A stretch of DNA of 64,000 nucleotides from Burkholderiales bacterium (GCA_016191525.1 JACPOK010000016.1:248001-312000); one strand, 5' to 3'; positions 46,930 through 56,319 are shown, counted from the stretch's first letter. Notes: a model not told the origin generated them from the letters alone. Translations and numbers: made by a program.

Positions 46930-48036
46930 ATGAGCCAACACTTCAACCGCCGCGACACACTCAAGTCGCTGGCCGCGCTCGGCGCCGCCGCCGCCAGCCC
47001 TTTTGCCTTCGCGCAAAAGCCCATCACCGTGGGCGTGATCTACGTCGGCCCGCGCGACGACTACGGCTACAACCAGGCCCAGGCCGAAGCGGCCGCCATG
47101 CTCAAGAAAATGCCCGGCGTGAAGGTGGTGGAAGAAGAGAACGTGCCCGAAACCGCCGCCGTGCAGAAAACCATGACCGGCATGATCGCGCAGGACGGCG
47201 CCTCGCTGGTGTTCCCCACATCCTTCGGCTACTTCGACCCCCACATGCTGGCCGTGGCCGCCAAGTTCCCCGACGCCCGCTTCGCCCATTGCGGCGGCAT
47301 GTGGACCGAGGGCAAGCACCCCAAGAACACGGCCAGCTACTTCGGCTACATCGACGAGTGCCAGTACCTGAACGGCGTGATCGCCGGCCATATGAGCAAG
47401 AGCGGCAAGATCGGCTTTGTCGCGGCCAAGCCCATCCCGCAGGTGCTGCGCAACATCAACGCCTTCACCATGGGTGCGCGCTCGGTCAAGCCCGGCATCA
47501 CCACCAACGTGATCTTCACCGGTGACTGGTCCATGCCCGTCAAGGAAGCGGAAGCCACCAACAGCATGGCCGACCAGGGCGTGGATGTGTTCACGATGCA
47601 CGTGGACGGCCCCAAGGTGATCGTCGAGACCGCCGCCAAGCGCGGCAAGATGGTCTGCGGCTACCACGCCAGCCAGGCCAAGCTGGCACCCAACGCCTAC
47701 CTCACGGGCGCCGAGTGGAACTGGCTCACGGCCTACACCACCTTCCTGGAAGCCGCGCGCACCGGCAAGCCGCACCCCAACTTCATCCGCGGCGGCCTGA
47801 AGGAAGGCTACGTGAAGATGTCGGCCTACGGCCCCATGGTGACCGACGCCGCCAAGAAGCAGGCCGACGGCGTCAAGGCGCAGATGGTGGCCGGCAGCTT
47901 CGACATCTTCAAGGGCCCGCTCAAGGACAACAAGGGCGCGGTGGTCATCCCCGCCGGCAAGGCGATGAAGCAGACCGACATCGAGCTGGAAAAGATGAAC
48001 TACCTGGTCGAAGGCGTGGCCGGTTCCATCGGCTAA
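46930..48036 (+). CDS. BMP-family ABC transporter binding protein (368 aa)
   Basis: This is a basic membrane protein (BMP/PnrA-like) periplasmic component, the class that imports nucleosides, purines and related compounds. The signal peptide NRRDTLKSLAALGAAAASPF has a twin-arginine look. The mature start ITVGVIYVGPRDDYGYNQAQ and HCGGMWTEGKHPKNTASYFG (cited in part) fit the family. TGTGAGGAG lies upstream of the ATG. Two permease genes follow at once; the ATPase gene is about 3.7 kb further on in the same operon. Confidence 0.92.
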   Translation: MSQHFNRRDTLKSLAALGAAAASPFAFAQKPITVGVIYVGPRDDYGYNQAQAEAAAMLKKMPGVKVVEEENVPETAAVQKTMTGMIAQDGASLVFPTSFGYFDPHMLAVAAKFPDARFAHCGGMWTEGKHPKNTASYFGYIDECQYLNGVIAGHMSKSGKIGFVAAKPIPQVLRNINAFTMGARSVKPGITTNVIFTGDWSMPVKEAEATNSMADQGVDVFTMHVDGPKVIVETAAKRGKMVCGYHASQAKLAPNAYLTGAEWNWLTAYTTFLEAARTGKPHPNFIRGGLKEGYVKMSAYGPMVTDAAKKQADGVKAQMVAGSFDIFKGPLKDNKGAVVIPAGKAMKQTDIELEKMNYLVEGVAGSIG

Positions 48037-48042
48037 AACCCC

Positions 48043-49131
48043 GTGCGCGAAACACTCAAGGACATCCTGCTGCCCGTCGCGGCCATCGTGGCCGCGCTGC
48101 TGCTGTTCGGCGTCTTTGTGTGGTTCGCGGGCGTCAGCCCGGCGGAAGTCTGGCTGTTGCTGTTCAAGGGCGCGTTCGGCGACTGGTATTCCTGGCAGAA
48201 CACGCTGCAGCGCGCCGCGCCGCTGATGCTCACGGCCCTGTGCGTCGCCATTCCCGCGCGCGCCGGGCTGGTCATCATCGGCGGCGAAGGCGCGCTGGTC
48301 CTGGGCGGCCTGGCCTGCGCCGGGCTGGCCCAGGCCCTGCCGCTGCCGGCCAACATGGCGGGCACGGTGCTGGTGTGCATCGCCGGTGCGATTGCCGGTG
48401 CGTTGTGGATCGCGCTGGCGGGGTGGCTGCGGCAATACCGCGGCATCAATGAAACCATCAGCAGCCTGCTGCTGGCCTATGTGGCCATCGGCCTGTTCAA
48501 GCATTTCGTGGAAGGCCCGCTGCGCGATCCCGCCAGCCTGAACAAGCCTTCCACCCATTCACTGGCCGAGGGCCTGCGCATCAGCGGCATCTCGGGCTCC
48601 GACGTGCACTGGGGGCTGGTCATCGGCATCGTCGCCTGCCTAGCGGCGGGCCTGTGGCTGCGCGTCACGCCCTCGGGCTTCGCGGTGCGCGTGGTCGGCG
48701 GCAACCCGCGCGCGGCGCAACTGGTGGGGCTGCCGGCTTCGCGGCTGATTCTTGTGGCGTGTGCGCTGGGCGGAGCCTGCGCGGGCCTGGCCGGTGCCAT
48801 CGAGGTGGCAGCCGTGCACACCAGCGCCAACGCCTCGCTGATCGCCGGTTACGGCTACGCGGGCATCCTGGTGGCCTTCATCGCGCGGCACCATCCGTTC
48901 GCGGTGATCCCGGTGGCCATACTGTTTGGTGGTTTCGGCGCGGCGGGCAGCCTGCTGCAGCGCCGCCTTGGCCTGCCCGATGCCTCGGTTCTGCTGCTGC
49001 AGGGCATCGCCTTCGTGCTGATCCTGGCCAGCGAGGCGCTGCGCGACATGGACTGGAAGGCCTTCTTCCTGAAGTTCAGCCGCTTCGGCCCTTCGGAGCC
49101 GGCACCCATCGCCATCACGGAGAACAAATGA
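48043..49131 (+). CDS. BMP/sugar-type ABC transporter permease 1 (362 aa)
   Basis: This is an inner-membrane permease of the branched-chain/ribose superfamily with about nine hydrophobic helices. The conserved loop is VRVVGGNPRAAQLVGLPASR. The GTG start is 6 bp after the binding-protein stop. Its stop overlaps the start of the second permease (ATGA), so the two halves of the channel are made together. Confidence 0.9.
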   Translation: MRETLKDILLPVAAIVAALLLFGVFVWFAGVSPAEVWLLLFKGAFGDWYSWQNTLQRAAPLMLTALCVAIPARAGLVIIGGEGALVLGGLACAGLAQALPLPANMAGTVLVCIAGAIAGALWIALAGWLRQYRGINETISSLLLAYVAIGLFKHFVEGPLRDPASLNKPSTHSLAEGLRISGISGSDVHWGLVIGIVACLAAGLWLRVTPSGFAVRVVGGNPRAAQLVGLPASRLILVACALGGACAGLAGAIEVAAVHTSANASLIAGYGYAGILVAFIARHHPFAVIPVAILFGGFGAAGSLLQRRLGLPDASVLLLQGIAFVLILASEALRDMDWKAFFLKFSRFGPSEPAPIAITENK

Positions 49132-50045
49132 CGGGCGACCAGATCCTCATCTTCTTCGCCGGCATCGTCGGCGGCGCGCTGCGGGTGGGCGCGCCTTTCC
49201 TGTTCGTCAGCCTGGGCGAATGCCTCACCGAGAAATCCGGCCGCATCAACCTGGGGCTGGAAGGCGTCCTCGTGCTGTCGGCCATGTCGTCGTTCGGCGC
49301 TTCCTACCTCAGCGGCTCACCGTGGGTGGGCGTGCTGGCGGGCGCGCTCACCGGCGCGTTGCTGGCCGGGCTGCACGGCGTGCTGTGCTCGCTGCCGCGC
49401 GTGAACGACGTGGCCACCGGCATCGCGCTGATGCTGCTGGGCATGGGCCTGGCCTTCTATCTCGGCAAGCCGCTGATCCAGCCGCAGGCGCCGCAGCTGC
49501 CCTCCATCCCGCTGGGCAACTGGAGCGATTCAGCCGCCGTGCGTTCGGCGCTGCAGGTGAGTGCCCTCGTGCCCATTGGCCTGGCAATCGCCGGCGCGCT
49601 GTGGTGGGCCTTCGCGAACACGCGCGCGGGCCTGCTGGTGCGCATGGCGGGCGACTCGGCCAACGCGGCGCGGGCGCTGGGCTATTCGGTGTCGGGCATC
49701 CGCATCGCCTCCACCGCGGCGGGTGGCGCCATCGCCGGGCTGGGCGGCGCGTCGCTCACCCTGTTCTATCCGGGCAGCTGGAACGAAGGCATCTCCAGCG
49801 GCCAGGGCCTGATTGCCGTGGCGCTGGTGATCTTCGCGCGCTGGAGCCCGCTGCGCTGCGTGGGCGCGGCGGCCCTCTTCGGCGCGGCCGGCGCCATCGG
49901 CCCAGCCCTGCAGTCGGTGGGCGTCGGCTGGGGCTACCACCTGTTCAACATCGTTCCCTATGTGCTGACGCTCTTGATCCTGGTGATCACCTGCAAGCCG
50001 GGCAGCGTTGTCAGCGGCAGCCCGGGCGAGCTGTCGTCACGCTAA
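49128..50045 (+). CDS. BMP/sugar-type ABC transporter permease 2 (305 aa)
   Basis: This is the second permease of the same importer, with about eight helices. The loop RMAGDSANAARALGYSVSGI parallels that of permease 1. The N-terminus contains ECLTEKSGRINLGLEGVLVL, the hallmark of nucleoside-class permeases. ATG 49128 overlaps the previous stop; the long track ORF upstream is a shadow. Confidence 0.92.
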   Translation: MTGDQILIFFAGIVGGALRVGAPFLFVSLGECLTEKSGRINLGLEGVLVLSAMSSFGASYLSGSPWVGVLAGALTGALLAGLHGVLCSLPRVNDVATGIALMLLGMGLAFYLGKPLIQPQAPQLPSIPLGNWSDSAAVRSALQVSALVPIGLAIAGALWWAFANTRAGLLVRMAGDSANAARALGYSVSGIRIASTAAGGAIAGLGGASLTLFYPGSWNEGISSGQGLIAVALVIFARWSPLRCVGAAALFGAAGAIGPALQSVGVGWGYHLFNIVPYVLTLLILVITCKPGSVVSGSPGELSSR

Positions 50046-50062
50046 AAAAAGGAGACAACAAC

Positions 50063-51052
50063 GTGACGGGCCTGGGTGGACTCAACAAATCAAAACACGG
50101 CGTGGTGATGGGCCTGGTGCAGCTGCAGTTGCCCACGGTGGACACCCCCGCGCAGCTGGCCGCGCAGGCAAAACGCATCTGCGAGATGGTGGCCAAGGCG
50201 CGGCGCAACCAGTCGACCATGGACCTGGTGGTGTTCCCCGAATACTCGCTGCATGGCCTGTCGATGAGCATGGACCCGGCCCTCATGTGCTCGCTGGACG
50301 GGCCCGAAGTGGCGGCCTTCAAGAAGGCCTGCGTCGACAACAAGATCTGGGGCTGCTTTTCCATCATGGAAGCCAACCCCGGCGGCAACCCCTACAACAG
50401 CGGCCTCATCATCGACGACACCGGCGCCATCAAGCTTTACTACCGCAAGCTCCACCCGTGGGTGCCGGTGGAGCCGTGGGAGCCGGGCAACATCGGCATA
50501 CCGGTGTGCGACGGGCCCAACGGCAGCAAGCTGGCGCTCATCATCTGCCACGACGGCATGTTCCCCGAGATGGCGCGCGAGGCGGCCTACAAGGGCGCGG
50601 AGATCATCATCCGCACGGCAGGCTACACCGCGCCGATACGCCACGCCTGGAAAATCACCAACCAGGCCAACGCCTTCACCAACCTGGCCATCACCGCCAG
50701 CGTGTGCATGTGCGGCAGCGACGGCAGCTTCGACAGCATGGGCGAGGGCATGTTCTGCAACTTCGACGGCACCGTGCTGGTGGAAGGCGGCGGCCGGGTG
50801 GATGAAATCATCACCAGCGAACTGCGGTGCGACCTGGTGCGCGAAGCGCGCAGCGGCTGGGGTGTGGAAAACAACATCTACCAGCTGTACCACCGCGGCT
50901 ACGTGGCGGTGAAAGGCGGCGCGCAGGACTGCCCCTACACCTACATGCACGACATGGCGGCCGGCAAGTACAGCCTGCCGTGGAAGGTGGAAGTGACCGA
51001 CGGCACCTCGTGCGGCTTCGACACGCCCACGCGCACTTACAAGGCGGCATAA
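50063..51052 (+). CDS. Formamidase/aliphatic amidase of the nitrilase family (329 aa)
   Basis: This cytoplasmic carbon-nitrogen hydrolase releases ammonia from a short amide. The Glu-Lys-Cys triad is visible in [19 protein letters not shown] and [13 protein letters not shown]. The extended form with WEPGN and a C-terminal TPTRTYK tail resembles AmiF/AmiE. The GTG start has GGAG 8 bp upstream. It lies between the BMP permeases and a biuret-hydrolase-like gene, indicating that amides are taken up and used as nitrogen sources. Formamide is a likely but unproven substrate. Confidence 0.88.
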   Translation: MTGLGGLNKSKHGVVMGLVQLQLPTVDTPAQLAAQAKRICEMVAKARRNQSTMDLVVFPEYSLHGLSMSMDPALMCSLDGPEVAAFKKACVDNKIWGCFSIMEANPGGNPYNSGLIIDDTGAIKLYYRKLHPWVPVEPWEPGNIGIPVCDGPNGSKLALIICHDGMFPEMAREAAYKGAEIIIRTAGYTAPIRHAWKITNQANAFTNLAITASVCMCGSDGSFDSMGEGMFCNFDGTVLVEGGGRVDEIITSELRCDLVREARSGWGVENNIYQLYHRGYVAVKGGAQDCPYTYMHDMAAGKYSLPWKVEVTDGTSCGFDTPTRTYKAA

Positions 51053-51054
51053 GC

Positions 51055-51744
51055 ATGGAACGATTCGTCAAGGCCAACCCCTACGCCTGGCCCTACAACG
51101 GCGACCTGAAGCCGTCGAACACGGCGCTCATCGTCATCGACATGCAGATCGATTTCTGCGGCCCCGGCGGCTACGTGGACAAGATGGGCTACGACATCTC
51201 GCTCACGCGCGCGCCGATTACGCCGCTGAAAAAGCTGATGGCCGCCATGCGCCAGGGCGGCTGGCACATCATCCACACGCGTGAAGGGCACCGGCCCGAC
51301 CTGTCGGACCTGCCGGCCAACAAGCGCTGGCGCAGCCGCCAGATCGGCACCGGCGGGGTGGGCATAGGCGACGACGGGCCGTGCGGGCGCATCTTGGTGC
51401 GCGGCGAGCCGGGCTGGGAAATCATCCCCGAGCTGGCGCCGCTGCCGGGCGAGGCCGTGATCGACAAGCCGGGCAAGGGCAGCTTCTACGCCACCGACCT
51501 GGAGCTGCTGCTGCGCACGCGCGGCATCAGCAACCTGATCCTCACGGGCATCACCACCGACGTGTGCGTGCACACCACCATGCGCGACGCCAACGACCGC
51601 GGGCTGGAATGCCTGCTGCTGTCCGACTGCACGGCCGCCACCGACAAGGGCAACCACGACGCGGCGCTGAAGATGATCACCATGCAGGGCGGCGTGTTCG
51701 GCGCGCACGCACCTTCGCAGGCCGTGCTGGACGCCATCGCATGA
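51055..51744 (+). CDS. biuH: Biuret amidohydrolase-like cysteine hydrolase (229 aa)
   Basis: This isochorismatase-fold enzyme probably hydrolyses biuret to allophanate and ammonia. The Asp-Lys-Cys triad is in [23 protein letters not shown] and [16 protein letters not shown]. The N-terminal [13 protein letters not shown] and the block [20 protein letters not shown] closely match rhizobial BiuH as I remember it. Two bp separate it from the formamidase stop, and its own stop overlaps the next start. Allophanate hydrolase at 40429 would consume its product. Confidence 0.87.
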   Translation: MERFVKANPYAWPYNGDLKPSNTALIVIDMQIDFCGPGGYVDKMGYDISLTRAPITPLKKLMAAMRQGGWHIIHTREGHRPDLSDLPANKRWRSRQIGTGGVGIGDDGPCGRILVRGEPGWEIIPELAPLPGEAVIDKPGKGSFYATDLELLLRTRGISNLILTGITTDVCVHTTMRDANDRGLECLLLSDCTAATDKGNHDAALKMITMQGGVFGAHAPSQAVLDAIA

Positions 51745-53339
51745 CCGAAGCATCCACCCTCATCGGTGGCCTGCGGCAAGGCACCGGCGCCCTTGCGCTG
51801 GACACCTACGAGATGAGCATGCGCTTCGGCAGCTTCACCGCGCTGGACAGCGTGAGCATGAAGGTGGCGCCCGGCACAGTGCATGCCCTGCTGGGCGAAA
51901 ACGGCGCGGGCAAGAGCACGCTGGTTAAATGCGTGGCCGGCTTCCAGCGCCCCAGCGCCGGCAGCGTGCTGATCGACGGGCGCGAGCAATCGATTCCAAA
52001 CCCGGTCGTCGCGCGCCAGCTGGGCATCGGCATGGTGTACCAGCACTTCACGCTGGCGCCGGGCATGACGGTGGGCGAGAACCTGCTGCTGGCCGGCGGC
52101 AAGACGCCCGCCATCATCGACTGGAAGGCCCAGCGGGCCGAGCTGGAAACCTTCCTCAAGTCCACGCCGTTCCAGCTGGACCTGGATGCGCGCCCCTCCG
52201 AGCTGGCCGCGGGCGAGAAGCAGAAGCTGGAACTGCTCAAGCAGCTGTACCTGAAGCCCCGCCTGCTGATCCTGGACGAGCCCACATCGGTGCTGACGCC
52301 GCAGGAGGCCGACGAGGTGCTGGGCCACGTGCGCGAATTCGCGCGCAGCGGCATGTGCACCGTGCTCATCATCACGCACAAGTTCCGCGAGGTGATGGCC
52401 TATGCGGACGACGTGACGGTGCTGCGCCGGGGCAAGGCCGTGCACCACTGCGGCGTACCTTCCACCACGCCCGCGCTGTTGGCCCAGGCCATGGTGGGCG
52501 ATTCGGCCGCGGCTGCCCCTGAGGCCGATTCTTCAGAAGAGAAAATGGCTGCAGAGCGCACCCAGAAAGCACAGACAGCTACTAATTCGATAGCAAAGCC
52601 ATTGCAAGTCGAAGGCTTGAAGGTGATGGGCGACCGTGGCACCCTGGCCGTGCAGGACCTGCACCTGGCCGTGGCGGCCGGCGAAATCCTGGGCGTGGCC
52701 GGTGTTTCGGGCAATGGCCAGCGCGAGATGGTGGAGGCGCTGGTGGGCCAGCGACACCGCACCGCCGGCACGGTGACGGTGCAGGGCCAGCCCTATGCCG
52801 CGCGCCGCGAGGAGAACCACCGGCTGAAGGTGCGCAGCCTGCCCGAGGAGCCGCTGCGCAACGCCTGCGTGGCCGACCTCTCGGTGGCCGAGAACATGGC
52901 GCTGCGCGACTTCGATTTGCCGCCTTTGTGCGCGGGCGGGCGTCTGCGCTTCGGCGCCTGGCGCGCGCGGGCGCGCGAATGGATCGCCGGCTACGGCATC
53001 AAGACCCAGGGCGAGAACGCGCCCATCCGCAGCCTGTCGGGCGGCAACGTGCAGCGCGCCGTGCTGGCGCGCGAGCTCAATGGCGACATCAATGTGCTGA
53101 TCGCGGCCAACCCGGTGTTCGGGCTGGACTTCGCGGCGGTGAAGGAAATCCACGCCCGCCTGCGCGGCGTGCGCGACAAGGGCGGCGCGGTGCTGCTGAT
53201 CAGCGAAGACCTGGACGAGCTGATGGAGCTGGCCGACCGCATCGTGGTGATGAGCGAAGGGCGCATCGTCTTTGAAACCCCCGCCGCCAGCGCGGAGCGC
53301 CACGTGCTCGGCGCCCACATGGGCGGCGGCCACCACTAG
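51741..53339 (+). CDS. BMP/sugar-type ABC transporter ATPase, two ABC domains (532 aa)
   Basis: This is the ATPase of the BMP importer. The first domain is complete: Walker [10 protein letters not shown], a signature reading [11 protein letters not shown], and Walker [13 protein letters not shown]. The second is degenerate at Walker A ([12 protein letters not shown]) and Walker B ([12 protein letters not shown]), as in RbsA/MglA-type proteins, with signature LSGGNVQR. The linker at about residues 258-285 contains an unusual AT-richer insert that looks like a dispersed repeat translated in frame. The ATG overlaps the biuH stop. It is separated from its permeases by the amidase and biuH. Confidence 0.92.
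   Translation: MTEASTLIGGLRQGTGALALDTYEMSMRFGSFTALDSVSMKVAPGTVHALLGENGAGKSTLVKCVAGFQRPSAGSVLIDGREQSIPNPVVARQLGIGMVYQHFTLAPGMTVGENLLLAGGKTPAIIDWKAQRAELETFLKSTPFQLDLDARPSELAAGEKQKLELLKQLYLKPRLLILDEPTSVLTPQEADEVLGHVREFARSGMCTVLIITHKFREVMAYADDVTVLRRGKAVHHCGVPSTTPALLAQAMVGDSAAAAPEADSSEEKMAAERTQKAQTATNSIAKPLQVEGLKVMGDRGTLAVQDLHLAVAAGEILGVAGVSGNGQREMVEALVGQRHRTAGTVTVQGQPYAARREENHRLKVRSLPEEPLRNACVADLSVAENMALRDFDLPPLCAGGRLRFGAWRARAREWIAGYGIKTQGENAPIRSLSGGNVQRAVLARELNGDINVLIAANPVFGLDFAAVKEIHARLRGVRDKGGAVLLISEDLDELMELADRIVVMSEGRIVFETPAASAERHVLGAHMGGGHH
52542..52594 (+). repeat. Dispersed repeat inserted in frame in the ABC ATPase linker
   Basis: The segment AAAATGGCTGCAGAGCGC...GCACAGACAGCTACTAATTCGATAGC (shown in part) is clearly AT-richer than its surroundings. 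It has the layout GGCTGC-x-GCGC...GC-x-C...CAGCTACT-x-ATT-x-GATAGC that I recall as a repeated element in Comamonadaceae genomes. It adds about 18 codons and keeps the frame, encoding [19 protein letters not shown]. It lies between the two ABC domains, where an insertion is tolerated. Confidence 0.55.
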
Positions 53340-53348
53340 GAAGGCACC

Positions 53349-54023
53349 ATGCAGCTCAACGCCAACCCCTTCCCCTACGACTTCGAAATCTCGAAGACTG
53401 CGCTGGTCATCATCGACATGCAGCGCGACTTCATCGAGCCGGGCGGCTTTGGCGAAACGCTGGGCAACGACGTGTCGCTGCTCGAAGCCATCGTTCCCGC
53501 ATGCCAGGCCGTGCTGCAAGCCTGGCGCGGCGTGGGTGGCTTGGTGGTGCACACCCGCGAAGCGCACGACGCCGAATTGAAAGACTGCCCGCCCGCCAAG
53601 CGCAACCGCGGCAACCCCTCCTTGCGCATCGGCGACGCGGGACCCATGGGCCGTATCCTGGTGAGCGGTGAGCCGGGCAACCAGATCATCCCGGCGCTGG
53701 CGCCGGTGCCCGGCGAGATCGTGCTGGACAAGCCGGGCAAGGGCGCGTTTTATGCCACGCCGCTGCACAGCCTGCTGCAGCAGGCCGGCATCACGCACCT
53801 GCTGTTCATGGGCGTGACCACCGAGGTGTGCGTGCAGACCTCCATGCGCGAGGCCAACGACCGCGGCTACGACTGCCTGCTGCTGGAAGACTGCACCGAA
53901 AGCTACTTCCCCGCCTTCAAGGCCGCCGCCGTGGAGATGATGCGCGCCCAGGGCGCCATCGTCGGCTGGACGGCGATGAGCAGCCAGCTGCTACCCGCGC
54001 TGGCCGCCGCACCCGCGCGCTGA
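53349..54023 (+). CDS. Isochorismatase-family cysteine hydrolase (224 aa)
   Basis: This is a second Asp-Lys-Cys hydrolase, related to the biuH product ([30 protein letters not shown]). The triad lies in [19 protein letters not shown] and GVTTEVCVQ. The REAHD...PPAKRNRG block departs from the BiuH block, so its substrate is probably a different ureide or amide. GGAAGG lies just upstream. It follows the ABC ATPase by 9 bp and ends the catabolic operon before the regulator. Confidence 0.87.
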   Translation: MQLNANPFPYDFEISKTALVIIDMQRDFIEPGGFGETLGNDVSLLEAIVPACQAVLQAWRGVGGLVVHTREAHDAELKDCPPAKRNRGNPSLRIGDAGPMGRILVSGEPGNQIIPALAPVPGEIVLDKPGKGAFYATPLHSLLQQAGITHLLFMGVTTEVCVQTSMREANDRGYDCLLLEDCTESYFPAFKAAAVEMMRAQGAIVGWTAMSSQLLPALAAAPAR

Positions 54024-54045
54024 GCAACGCTGCTAGAGTCAATCA

Positions 54046-54771
54046 GTGCACACCGCCAGCAGCCGCCCCTTCGCCAAGGCAGACCCCGCCCCCGCGCACC
54101 GCTCGCGCGCGGACGAGGTGTATGAGCAGCTCAAGCGCGATGTGGCCGAGTTCAACCTGGTGCCGGGCGACCGCTTCACCGAGAACGAGCTGAGCGAGCG
54201 GCTGGGCGTTTCGCGCACGCCGGTGCGCCAGGCCCTGTTCCGCCTGCAGCAGGAAGGGTATGTCGAAGTGCTGTTCCGCAGCGGCTGGCGCGTGCTGCCC
54301 TTCGACTTTGAAATCTTCGAGCAGCTCTATGACCTGCGCATGGTGCTGGAAACCACCGCCGTGCAGCGAATCTGTGCCGACGGCGAGCGCGTGGACCGCG
54401 AGCTGCTGCAGCAGCTGATCGCCATCTGGCTGGTGCCCGTGGCCGAACGCAGCGCCGACATGCTGCAGGTCTCGCAATGGGACGAAGCCTTTCACTGCAG
54501 CCTGGTCGCCGCCGCCGGCAACGCCGAGATGGCACGCGTGCACCGCGACGTCACGGACCGCATCCGCATCATCCGCCGGCTGGACTTCACCAAGCAGGCC
54601 CGCATCGACGCCACCTATGACGAGCACGCGAAGATCTTGAAGGCGATACAGAGGAAGCGTGGCGACCAGGCGGCGATGCTGTTGCGCGCGCATATCGAGA
54701 CCAGCCAGGCGGAGGTGCGCAAGATCACGTTGCACCAGGTGCATCTGGCGAGGCAGGGGGCGGTGCGCTAG
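54046..54771 (+). CDS. GntR-family regulator, FCD type (241 aa)
   Basis: This is a DNA-binding regulator. The winged helix contains FTENELSERLGVSRTPVRQA, followed by a helical FCD ligand domain with WDEAFHCSLVAAAGN and the late YDEHAKILKAIQR. The GTG start has no strong ribosome binding site and lies 22 bp after the hydrolase stop. Its place at the operon end suggests it controls the amide/ureide genes. Its stop codon overlaps the stop of the truncated gene on the other strand. Confidence 0.88.
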   Translation: MHTASSRPFAKADPAPAHRSRADEVYEQLKRDVAEFNLVPGDRFTENELSERLGVSRTPVRQALFRLQQEGYVEVLFRSGWRVLPFDFEIFEQLYDLRMVLETTAVQRICADGERVDRELLQQLIAIWLVPVAERSADMLQVSQWDEAFHCSLVAAAGNAEMARVHRDVTDRIRIIRRLDFTKQARIDATYDEHAKILKAIQRKRGDQAAMLLRAHIETSQAEVRKITLHQVHLARQGAVR

Positions 54772-54951
54772 CTGACAGGCGATTTTTCGCTGCGGTTTTT
54801 GTAGAACATCAGCAGAACTTCCTCGAAGTTGCGCAGCAGGAGCCGCGACACCGGGTCGGCATACCAGTTGAAAGGCGTGCTCACGCGATAGTCCATGCGC
54901 ACATGCAACTCGGTCGCATCGCCCCTGGGTGTCAGGCGGCCATCTCCCGAT
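54768..54951 (-). pseudogene. C-terminal remnant of an SRPBCC-like protein
   Basis: The minus strand encodes RLTPRGDATELHVRMDYRVS and then TPFNWYADPVSRLLLRNFEE, VLLMFYKNRSEKSPVS and stop. This is clean coding sequence of about 60 residues resembling the last strand and helix of SRPBCC/polyketide-cyclase-like proteins. Upstream the frame meets a stop (TGA) at once, and element E begins 7 bp beyond, so the 5' part of the gene is lost. There is no start codon or ribosome binding site. It was not in the ORF track. Confidence 0.7.
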
Positions 54952-54957
54952 CCCCCT

Positions 54958-55006
54958 CACGCACTATCCATGCGCCTTGCGGGCCTTTTTGTGCCCGCAA
55001 GGCTCG
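54958..55006 (+). repeat. Palindromic element E, copy 4
   Basis: CGCACTATCCATGCG is followed by the stem CCTTGCGGGC / GCCCGCAAGG around a T-rich loop. It is nearly the same as the copy at 10958, 44 kb away, and follows the broken SRPBCC remnant directly. Confidence 0.65.
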
Positions 55007-55083
55007 CCAGGCCTGGGGCTCGGATTCCTGGTGCAGGGGCCCCGCAGCGTCTTTGCGGCGCTTTTTTTCGGGCATTTATCAAT

Positions 55084-55103
55084 ATTTCAAGGATTATTGA
55101 AAT
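55084..55103. repeat. Perfect 7-bp inverted repeat
   Basis: ATTTCAA-GGATTA-TTGAAAT is a perfect AT-rich palindrome in a GC-rich setting. It could be a protein-binding site or a fossil of the lost gene's control region. No promoter elements that would decide this are apparent. Confidence 0.4.
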
Positions 55104-55369
55104 GTCGCCTGAAACCGGCCCTGGGCCCCCGGCACATTGATGGTCGCCGGCGGCGCCCCAATTTCACGGCTGCGGGCGCGGGCGGCTCTTCGCTCTCGAC
55201 GATCGTGGCAAGGCTGGGGGCCCAGCGCCGCCGGGGTGTACCTGGCATTTCAACTCCTCCCTGGCGGTGACACGCCAGCTGCTCAAGCCCTCGACCGTAG
55301 CCATGGCCCGGCGCGGTGTCAATCGGTGCGGGGTCCCGCCAGGAAGACAGGTGCGGCGCGGTAGCTGGA

Positions 55370-56260
55370 TCAGGATTGCGGCTTGCCTTCCAGCAGGTCG
55401 CGATGCTTGCGAATGCCCTTTGACAGGTGGTCCATGAAGGCCTTGATCCGCGTGGAATTACGCCACTCAGCGTGTGTGAGGATCCAAAGCTGGCTGCCCG
55501 CTTCAGGCGCATCGGCAATGCGCTTCAGCTGCGCCGATCGTTCGGCAAGGAAGCACGGCAGCACCGCAACGCCGAGTCCTGCTTCCGCCATGTTGCGCAT
55601 CACGACCCATGAATCGGCCTTGAGCACGACGTGCTTGGGGGCCACTTGGTTGTGCACCCACCGCCCCACGGGCGAATGGGTGAGCCCGCCGTCGGGCACA
55701 AGCCAGCAGCGGGCGGCCAGGTCCTGCCCGGGTGGCGACTCGTCCCGCTTCGGGCCGTAGACCGCGAAGGCGAGATTCGCCAGGCGCAAGCCAACGAGGG
55801 TGTCGGGCGGCTCCGCCGCCGGACGGATCGTTACGTCCGCTTCGTGCCGGTCAAGGTCGAGCACCTGGTTCGTGACGACCAGTTCCAGCACAACGCCGCG
55901 ATGGCGCTGCGCGAAGTCATAAAGCAGTGGCGGCAACAGGCTGTCCATCAGCGACTCGGTCGTGGTAAGGCGCAAGGTGCCTTCGACCACGTCTTGCCTC
56001 GCGGCGACCTGGCGGCGGGTGTCCTGCACCTGGCGCTCGATGCCCTCCGCCATCTCGAGCAAGGGCCGCGCCTGCTCGGCAACGCGAAAGCGACCGGATG
56101 CGCGCTCGAATACCCGCAGGCCGAAAGCCTGTTCCGCCGCCTGCACCCGCCGCAGCACGGTGGCGTGAGTCACCTGCAGCGCGCGCGCGGCGGCCGCCGC
56201 CGAGCCGTGGCGAGCCACCGCGAGAAGGTAGCGCAAGTCGTCCCAGTCAGGCGTGTCCAT
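55370..56260 (-). CDS. LysR-family transcriptional regulator (296 aa)
   Basis: The N-terminal helix-turn-helix reads DDLRYLLAVARHGSAAAAAR and then ALQVTHATVLRRVQAAE. The periplasmic-binding-like effector domain starts near residue 90 (LRLTTTESLMDSLLPPLL). ATG 56260 gives the standard LysR length and its short N-terminus; the track start at 56281 adds seven residues without a ribosome binding site. It is divergent from the lipoprotein gene at 56353. Its start codon lies at the edge of a promoter block duplicated at 58953, so it may control both copies. Confidence 0.92.
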   Translation of the reverse strand: MDTPDWDDLRYLLAVARHGSAAAAARALQVTHATVLRRVQAAEQAFGLRVFERASGRFRVAEQARPLLEMAEGIERQVQDTRRQVAARQDVVEGTLRLTTTESLMDSLLPPLLYDFAQRHRGVVLELVVTNQVLDLDRHEADVTIRPAAEPPDTLVGLRLANLAFAVYGPKRDESPPGQDLAARCWLVPDGGLTHSPVGRWVHNQVAPKHVVLKADSWVVMRNMAEAGLGVAVLPCFLAERSAQLKRIADAPEAGSQLWILTHAEWRNSTRIKAFMDHLSKGIRKHRDLLEGKPQS

Positions 56261-56319
56261 TTTTAGCAATCCGGTTTGCACGAATCGGGCTTCGCAGCGC
56301 GGCCTCCGATTCCTAGCAT
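56258..56319 (+). promoter_or_regulatory. Promoter block, copy 1 (upstream of lipoprotein gene)
   Basis: This 62-bp block matches 58953-59014 at 51 of 62 positions without a gap. It contains AATCCGGTTTGCACGAATCGG, an imperfect inverted repeat, then TTCGCA, a 17-bp spacer and TAGCAT, a possible sigma-70 promoter. Its left edge is the LysR start codon. Confidence 0.6.

Larger units (their letters stand above)
54952..55369. other. Intergenic region with element E and an inverted repeat
   Basis: This 418-bp stretch after the truncated gene holds element E (54958-55006) and a perfect inverted repeat (55084-55103). The rest has no recognisable gene; the track ORFs here are low-quality and lack ribosome binding sites. 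It ends at the convergent LysR gene. Confidence 0.5.

Noticed and set aside
46465-48558. 697-aa minus-strand ORF
   Set aside because: Antisense to hpxZ and the BMP transporter genes; shadow composition.
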